A stretch of 64,000 nt of DNA from positions 186,001 to 250,000 of the forward strand of contig JBNKDG010000001.1 in NCBI GenBank assembly GCA_050288165.1. The letters are read 5' to 3'. This stretch comes from JAPHTQ01 sp050288165 (GTDB lineage Bacteria > Pseudomonadota > Gammaproteobacteria > Thiohalomonadales > Thiohalomonadaceae). The notes beneath the pieces are model-generated. The model made no database searches. It was not told the DNA's origin and worked only from the letters and a program-made list of their open reading frames with translations. Numbering within the stretch: position 1 is the first letter of the stretch; each line of letters starts with the position of its first letter. The position numbers and the translations under genes were made by a program. Positions 59,835-64,000 of this stretch are shown here, piece after piece.

Positions 59835-61265
59835 ATGAGAATCGTACTGTTAGGGGCCCCCGGCTCCGGTAAAGGAACACAGGCCAAACTGCTCATCGAG
59901 AAATACAACATCCCTCAAATCTCCACCGGTGATCTACTGCGTGCTGCAGTGGAAGGGAACACTCCGCTCGGCCAACAGGCGCGTGCGGCGATGGATGCAG
60001 GTCAACTTGTGAGTGACGACATCGTTCTAGGGATCATCCGCGAGAGACTGGCGCAGGCCGATGCCCGCAATGGTTTCATCCTTGATGGTTTCCCACGCAA
60101 CATCCCCCAGGCTGAAGCGCTGGACGCCATGCTTGGGCGAATGACGATGCCTATCGATGCGGCGATCCTGATCGATGTGGATCTGGACAGCCTGATGCAA
60201 CGACTCACCGGTCGTCGTACCTGTGCATCGTGTGGACAGATGTACAACATCTTCAGTTCACCACCGCGTCTGGATGACCGTTGCGATAAATGCGGCGGCG
60301 AATTACGTCATCGTGCAGACGATAATGAAGAGACCATCGGTAACCGTCTGCGTATCTATGAAGCGCAAACTGCTCCGCTTGTTGAATATTTTCGTGGACA
60401 AGGTAAGCTTTATAGCGTATCAGGGCAGGGTGAGATCGATGATATCTTCCATTCGATCATCAAGGTGCTCGATGAGGTTCGCAACAAGCCGCCGGTAATG
60501 GCTCCGATACACCTTGAACCGGAAGCGATTCGAGAGGCGGCAGAAAAGATTGCGGCAATGATTAATGCCGATGATAATGCGGCAGCGAAACCCGCTGTAG
60601 CGAAGCCAAAACCGAAACCGGCAGCGAAGTCTGCGCCGGCCAAGGCGGCGAAACCGGCAAAGGCTGCTGCTGAAAAGGCAACTGCCGACAAGCCTGCGGC
60701 GAAGAAGGCTGCAGCGAAAAAGACAACCGCCAAGAAGGCGACGGCGAAAAAGGCATCTGCCAAGAAGGCCGTGGCAAAGAAGGCAAGCGTGAAGAAGACC
60801 GCAGCGAAGAAGCCTGCAGCCAAAAAGGCGGCGAGCAAGAAAGCTGCACCGAAGAAGGCCGCTGTGAAGAAGAAGGCGGTCAAGAAGTCGGCGGCGAAGC
60901 CAAAGGCGGTTAAAAAGGCAGTAGTGAAGTCCAAGGCCAGTAAGGAGGCAAAGATGAAAAAGGCGGTGAAGAAGAAGGCGGTTAAGAAGGCTGCTGTGAA
61001 GAAGAAGGCAGTCAAGAAGACCGCAGTGAAGAAGAAAGCGGTCAAAAAGGCGGCGCCGAAGAAGGCTGTGAAGAAGAAGGCAGTCAAGAAGGCGGCACCG
61101 AAGAAAAAAGCAGTTAAGAAGGCTGTGAAGAAGAAAGCAGTCAAGAAAGCTGCACCGAAGAAAAAGGCAGTTAAGAAGGCTGTGAAGAAAAAAGCAGTCA
61201 AGAAAGCTGCACCGAAGAAGGCTGTGAAGAAGAAAGCAGCCAAGAAGAAGGCCGCGAAGAAGTAA
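59835..61265 (+). CDS. adk: Adenylate kinase with long Lys/Ala/Pro-rich histone-H1-like tail
   Basis: The core (residues 1 to about 217) is a normal zinc-LID adenylate kinase: P-loop GAPGSGKGT (7-15), FILDGFPRNIPQAEAL, LID with Cys130, Cys133, Cys150 and Cys153 (zinc), and the GNRLRIYEAQTAPLV helix. From about 250 to 476 follows a low-complexity KKAAAKK/AVKKAAPKK tail, like bacterial histone-H1-type proteins. The family norm is about 215 residues, so the tail doubles the size. Start ATG 59835 is that of the family. Codons repeat (AAG, GCC, AAA), and a perfect internal SD plus ATG (60942-60956) lies in the tail. Confidence 0.9.
   Translation: MRIVLLGAPGSGKGTQAKLLIEKYNIPQISTGDLLRAAVEGNTPLGQQARAAMDAGQLVSDDIVLGIIRERLAQADARNGFILDGFPRNIPQAEALDAMLGRMTMPIDAAILIDVDLDSLMQRLTGRRTCASCGQMYNIFSSPPRLDDRCDKCGGELRHRADDNEETIGNRLRIYEAQTAPLVEYFRGQGKLYSVSGQGEIDDIFHSIIKVLDEVRNKPPVMAPIHLEPEAIREAAEKIAAMINADDNAAAKPAVAKPKPKPAAKSAPAKAAKPAKAAAEKATADKPAAKKAAAKKTTAKKATAKKASAKKAVAKKASVKKTAAKKPAAKKAASKKAAPKKAAVKKKAVKKSAAKPKAVKKAVVKSKASKEAKMKKAVKKKAVKKAAVKKKAVKKTAVKKKAVKKAAPKKAVKKKAVKKAAPKKKAVKKAVKKKAVKKAAPKKKAVKKAVKKKAVKKAAPKKAVKKKAAKKKAAKK
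60942..60956 (+). promoter_or_regulatory. Internal ribosome site and start codon in the adk tail
   Basis: AAGGAGG (60942-60948) lies five bases before ATG 60954, in frame with adk (codon 374). The encoded residues, KEAKM, include the only Glu and only Met in the otherwise Lys/Ala/Pro/Val-rich late tail. Translation from here would give a separate basic protein. Confidence 0.6.
60954..61265 (+). CDS. Possible internally initiated 103-residue histone-H1-like protein
   Basis: The frame starts MKKAVKKKAVKKAAVKKK and consists almost only of Lys, Ala, Val, Pro and Thr in a short tandem pattern (AVKKKAVKKAAP) to the adk stop. Such polypeptides are DNA- or RNA-binding (H1-like, AlgP-like) in other bacteria. 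It would be made from the same mRNA as Adk through the internal ribosome site. It could be used only as the kinase tail, with the internal start being chance. Confidence 0.4.
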   Translation: MKKAVKKKAVKKAAVKKKAVKKTAVKKKAVKKAAPKKAVKKKAVKKAAPKKKAVKKAVKKKAVKKAAPKKKAVKKAVKKKAVKKAAPKKAVKKKAAKKKAAKK

Positions 61266-61302
61266 AACTACTTCCGCTGGGCTCCTTCCTTCGGGTCTGA
61301 TG

Positions 61303-61345
61303 AAAAAAGGCGGCCGCCGGTTGTGACCGGCGCTCGCCTTTTTTT
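61303..61345 (+). terminator. Terminator of adk
   Basis: AAAAAAGGCGGCCGCCGG and CCGGCGCTCGCCTTTTTTT flank a short TTGTGA loop. The stem is interrupted by a 2-base mismatch but is strong. It ends the adk transcript 38 bases after the stop. Confidence 0.82.
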
Positions 61346-61453
61346 GTCTCTGAACAGACGAATACCCAGGATGTGTTCCCGCGCGTCCTGTACAACGACG
61401 TTTTCTGTGCTATTTATCTAAGTCCCCAAGAGAAAAAGGCAGGGAGGCCGACC

Positions 61454-61573
61454 ATGTTCGAGGATGAACACCGTCTAAGCAGATCTAACCGCTTGATTCC
61501 ATTGTTGCTGTTGATTGTGGTGATCCTGTTGCTGGTGTTGGATCCCGCACCAGCGGCGACGCTATTGCCATAG
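61454..61573 (+). CDS. 39-residue small membrane protein
   Basis: ATG 61454 follows AGGGAGG (61441-61447) with six bases of spacing. The product has a charged head (MFEDEHRLSRSNR), one hydrophobic helix (LIPLLLLIVVILLLVLD), and a short Pro/Ala tail. It resembles the 33-residue protein at 474-575 in layout but not sequence. I recognise no family. It lies between adk and the convergent RMD1-family gene. Confidence 0.55.
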   Translation: MFEDEHRLSRSNRLIPLLLLIVVILLLVLDPAPAATLLP

Positions 61574-61606
61574 CTGGATCGCTGTAGTCAGAGCCCGTTT
61601 CTTCTC

Positions 61607-62422
61607 TCACACGAGATGCAGAATATCGTGGGCCAGGAAGATCACGATCTCCACTGCAATAAGCCAGATGATGATCCATTCCAGGGTTGAGGAGTGCTTG
61701 TGGTTCTGTTCCTCGGCCAGCATGTTGAGTAGCTGTTGGATGATATTGAGCTTGTCGTTCAGCAGGCGGGTACGCTGCGCCATTTCCAGATAGGTGATAA
61801 CGCTGTTGTAGGTATCCTGTAGTTCCGGGTATTCCCAGAAGAATTCAGGGGTATCGAGCAGATCGAAGTGCAGGTGGATGTCGCTGCGCACGATATAGAG
61901 CATGCCGCGCAGCTTGGCGATCTCCCTGCGGCGCAGGTTGGCCCGACCATAGCGGGCGATGTTCTCGGGGATGTAGCTTGTCTCTTCAATCGTTCGCTTG
62001 GCCTGCTCTTCAAACTCCATCAATTTGACCGACTGTGCCAGGCCATGGGAAACCGCCAGTTTTTCCAGGATGTTATTCGAACCCAGTTCGATGTGGTCGT
62101 TGCGGATACGGGTGGTGCCGATGCCGTTTCCGTCGTCGAAGGTGAAGTGATCGATATACGCGGACTGATGCAGACCGCTGCAATGGTTGCGGAGTTCATC
62201 TTGCAGGTACTGCTCTTCGTCGTAACCCATATCCCAGCCAACGTAAACGCCGTACGGAAAGATCAGGGCATCCCATTCTGCCTGAGCGATGTGCAGCGCA
62301 TCCTGGTAGGTAGTAACCCGATAACGCTGTTCCAGGATCAGCCGTAGCTCATCGAAGTTGAAGAAATTGGCGATGCACTGGGCTATGCATTGGCGTGTGT
62401 GGATGTCGCTTTCATCATTCAT
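61607..62422 (-). CDS. RMD1/YagE (DUF155) family protein
   Basis: The 271-residue protein belongs to the DUF155 family (yeast Rmd1, Sif2-like; bacterial YagE). Family marks are EWDALIFPYGVYVGWDM, IELGSNNILEKLAVSHGLAQSVKL, and IHLHFDLLDTPEFFWEYPELQDTYN. A membrane anchor at the C terminus (LEWIIIWLIAVEIVIFLAHDIL) makes it a tail-anchored protein. Eukaryotic members act in mitochondria; the bacterial role is unknown. It lies 12 bases after the aldo/keto reductase gene on the same strand. Confidence 0.85.
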   Translation of the reverse strand: MNDESDIHTRQCIAQCIANFFNFDELRLILEQRYRVTTYQDALHIAQAEWDALIFPYGVYVGWDMGYDEEQYLQDELRNHCSGLHQSAYIDHFTFDDGNGIGTTRIRNDHIELGSNNILEKLAVSHGLAQSVKLMEFEEQAKRTIEETSYIPENIARYGRANLRRREIAKLRGMLYIVRSDIHLHFDLLDTPEFFWEYPELQDTYNSVITYLEMAQRTRLLNDKLNIIQQLLNMLAEEQNHKHSSTLEWIIIWLIAVEIVIFLAHDILHLV

Positions 62423-62434
62423 ATAGATATGCGC

Positions 62435-63478
62435 TTAGGGGGCCGGGTTGGGATGTCGGGTATGGATCGCCTCTATACCCTCCAATACTTCTGTACTCAA
62501 TTCAAGGTCGATGCTGGCGATGTTGCTTTGCAAATGCGCCATGCTGGTGGCACCGATGATGGTGCTGGTGAGGAAGGGTCGCGTATTAACGTAGGCCAGC
62601 GCCATTTGTGCAGGATCGAGGCCGTGGTTTTTGGCCAGTTTGACATAGGCCGCGGTTGCTGCCACCGCCTGGGGGTTGCTGTAGCGATCATAATCGGGCC
62701 AGCGGCTGAGTCTCGCGCCCACAGGTAATCCGCCATCCAGGTATTTGCCACTGAGAACGCCGAAGCCCAGCGGTGAGTAAGCCAGCAGACCGGTATCTTC
62801 ACGGATGGCCACTTCGGCCAGTCCGATCTCGAAAGTACGGTTGAGCAGGCTATAGGGGTTCTGCACGCTGGCGACACGTGGCATCTCCATCCAGTCGGCG
62901 AGTTGCAGGAAGCGCATAACCCCCCATGGTGTCTCATTGCTCAGGCCGATGTGACGTACCTTACCTTCTTGTACCAGATCGTTGAGCAACTGCAGGGTTT
63001 CGATGATCGGGGTGGGGTGGTCGTCCTGGTCATGCTGGTAGCCGAGGCGGCCAAAGAAATTGGTCTTACGATCCGGCCAGTGCAATTGATAGAGATCGAG
63101 ATAATCAGTTTTGAGTCGTTTCAGGCTGCCGTCGATGGCCTTGACGATGTTATGTCGATCCAGACGAGTCTGACCCTCGCGGATATGCGGCAGCCAGTCG
63201 CCACCAGGTCCGCAGACCTTGCTGGCGAGAACGATGTCGTCACGCTTGCCCCGCTTACTTAACCAGTTGCCGATGATCTCTTCGGTCTTGCCGTAGGTTT
63301 CAGCGCGGGGGGGAATGGCATAGAGCTCGGCGGTATCGATGAAATTAACGCCCTGATCCAGCGCATAGTCGAGTTGGGCATGCGCCTCTTTTTCCGTGTT
63401 CTGTTCACCGAAGGTCATGGTGCCGAGGCAAATGGTGCTGACCTCGATATCGGTACGGCCGAGTTTGCGGTATTGCAT
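62435..63478 (-). CDS. Aldo/keto reductase (Tas-like)
   Basis: This 347-residue NADPH-dependent oxidoreductase has the AKR tetrad: Asp and Tyr in FIDTAELYAIPP, Lys in VLASKVCGPGG, His in LYQLHWPDR, and the cofactor-binding YSPLGFGVLSGKYL and GATSMAHLQSN. Its length equals Escherichia coli Tas (346). Physiological substrate is unknown; Tas suppresses tyrosine auxotrophy. A fragment of the palindromic repeat (copy E) lies 15 bases upstream of the start. Confidence 0.88.
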   Translation of the reverse strand: MQYRKLGRTDIEVSTICLGTMTFGEQNTEKEAHAQLDYALDQGVNFIDTAELYAIPPRAETYGKTEEIIGNWLSKRGKRDDIVLASKVCGPGGDWLPHIREGQTRLDRHNIVKAIDGSLKRLKTDYLDLYQLHWPDRKTNFFGRLGYQHDQDDHPTPIIETLQLLNDLVQEGKVRHIGLSNETPWGVMRFLQLADWMEMPRVASVQNPYSLLNRTFEIGLAEVAIREDTGLLAYSPLGFGVLSGKYLDGGLPVGARLSRWPDYDRYSNPQAVAATAAYVKLAKNHGLDPAQMALAYVNTRPFLTSTIIGATSMAHLQSNIASIDLELSTEVLEGIEAIHTRHPNPAP

Positions 63479-63492
63479 GCCAACCTCCTGTT

Positions 63493-63526
63493 CCGGGTAC
63501 GAGTCTCATTTTGAGACCGCTTCTAG
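63493..63526 (+). repeat. Copy E: fragment of the palindromic repeat
   Basis: CCGGGTACGAG then TTTTGAGACCGCTTCTAG match the right end of the repeat (compare copies A and B), including the final CTAG at 63523-63526. The rest is missing. It lies upstream of the aldo/keto reductase gene. Confidence 0.6.
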
Positions 63527-63711
63527 TATATCCACCTTGCTGGCGCTGTCTCGCCTTTTCCCCTGAGAGATGGCCGCCGGATGGGGCTACTCCGATTTGC
63601 TTATGTTCGCCAGTTAACATTTTTGCCACATTTACCCTGTGTACAACAACTTCATGCCACAGTGTCTGGACGGTTTTGCTGAGGCATTTACCCAACCGAG
63701 TGGAGGGCGAC

Positions 63712-63921
63712 ATGGAGCCATCACTGACCCATGAAGACACAGACAAGCTATTGGCGCTGCAGGAGAAGTGTGATGTCTGCAAAGAGGCCATCGTGCGTGA
63801 AGATGCGGCGGGGACCAGGCTGAAGATGCATGCCGTGTGCGACAAGTGCAAGGTGTTGCGCGCACGGGTGCCGGAACTAATGGAGGTCAAACGCAAGCTG
63901 ATGGCGCTGAATAGCAAATAA
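63712..63921 (+). CDS. 69-residue two-CxxC hypothetical protein
   Basis: ATG 63712 follows GGAGGG with a good spacing. The product has two CxxC pairs, CDVC and CDKC, separated by about 20 residues, consistent with a zinc ribbon, then a helical, basic C terminus (VPELMEVKRKLMALNSK). An upstream in-frame ATG at 63511 has no ribosome site and crosses the repeat fragment, so the short form is chosen. I recognise no named family. Confidence 0.55.
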   Translation: MEPSLTHEDTDKLLALQEKCDVCKEAIVREDAAGTRLKMHAVCDKCKVLRARVPELMEVKRKLMALNSK

Positions 63922-64000
63922 GCGGACAGACATTACGGCGTCAGTTGCGTGTAAAATAACGCTGGCGCAAGGAACATCACCGGCCCTGTCGGAATCTTCC

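Noticed and set aside
60410..61243. Minus-strand Phe/Ala-rich frame of 277 residues opposite the adk tail
   Set aside because: It is the antisense of AAG/GCC repeats, giving only Phe, Ala and Leu runs; a composition artefact.

Overview
The window is a chromosomal segment of a Gram-negative gammaproteobacterium. Supporting genes are lptD-surA-pdxA-rsmA, apaG-apaH-yheS, rplM-rpsI, rpiA beside ilvA, mutH, slyX, rlmKL and a trimeric-type porin. Several traits recall autotrophic or sulfur-oxidising lineages (Chromatiales-like): a pyrophosphate (PPi) module made of PPi-dependent phosphofructokinase, membrane H+-PPase and soluble PPase; a TusE/DsrC-family protein; and an amgK/murU cell-wall recycling pair. 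The genus cannot be fixed from the sequence alone. Almost everything is protein coding. I found no rRNA, no tRNA that I could recognise and no CRISPR array.

Layout. 1-5.7 kb: folate/pterin genes (folK end, pteridine reductase), a MidA-type methyltransferase, a UbiE-like methyltransferase, uppP, a TSUP permease and a YchJ-type protein. 5.7-8.6 kb: rplM-rpsI, a palindromic repeat, and a porin behind a perfect FNR/ANR-type box. 8.6-16.8 kb: a 1278-residue GlcD-GlcF-like flavin/iron-sulfur oxidoreductase with a GlcG-like partner, a PilZ protein, rpiA, ilvA and tusE. 16.8-32 kb: rlmKL, slyX, a haem-site GGDEF-EAL protein, yheS, apaH, apaG, glk, pgl, a ComFB protein, a CheW-LysM fusion, rsmA, pdxA and surA. 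32-45.9 kb: lptD, an outer-membrane protein, amgK, a YbaK-HDOD fusion, a murU/GCS2/M14 operon, a glycosyltransferase with a PAP2 phosphatase, and an HD-GYP protein. 46-51.2 kb: cold-shock protein, peroxiredoxin, DksA-like protein, moaE-moaD and divergent moaC, mlaC-like, nitroreductase and mutH. 51.2-52.7 kb: a single-gene accessory cassette. 53-64 kb: DEAD-box helicase, phosphoesterase, ppa, hppA, pfp, a tailed adenylate kinase, an RMD1-family protein, an aldo/keto reductase and small proteins.

The most unusual items are these. (1) An AT-rich FRG-domain gene (51551-52375) lies between two roughly 293-base inverted repeats with covarying hairpins at their outer tips, directly after mutH; it looks like a one-gene mobile, possibly anti-phage, cassette. 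(2) Adenylate kinase carries a roughly 225-residue Lys/Ala/Pro histone-H1-like tail, and inside the tail there is an ideal in-frame Shine-Dalgarno plus ATG that could release the tail as a separate 103-residue basic protein. (3) A family of roughly 140-base imperfect palindromes occurs four times in full and once as a fragment; in three copies the terminal CTAG supplies the stop codon of the neighbouring gene. (4) A CheW domain is joined through a membrane anchor to a periplasmic LysM domain.

Cyclic-di-GMP signalling is well represented: GGDEF-EAL, HD-GYP, PilZ and ComFB proteins. Candidate operators for FNR/ANR (porin), a PerR-like repressor (peroxiredoxin) and IscR (tusE) suggest that oxygen, peroxide and iron-sulfur status regulate parts of the region.
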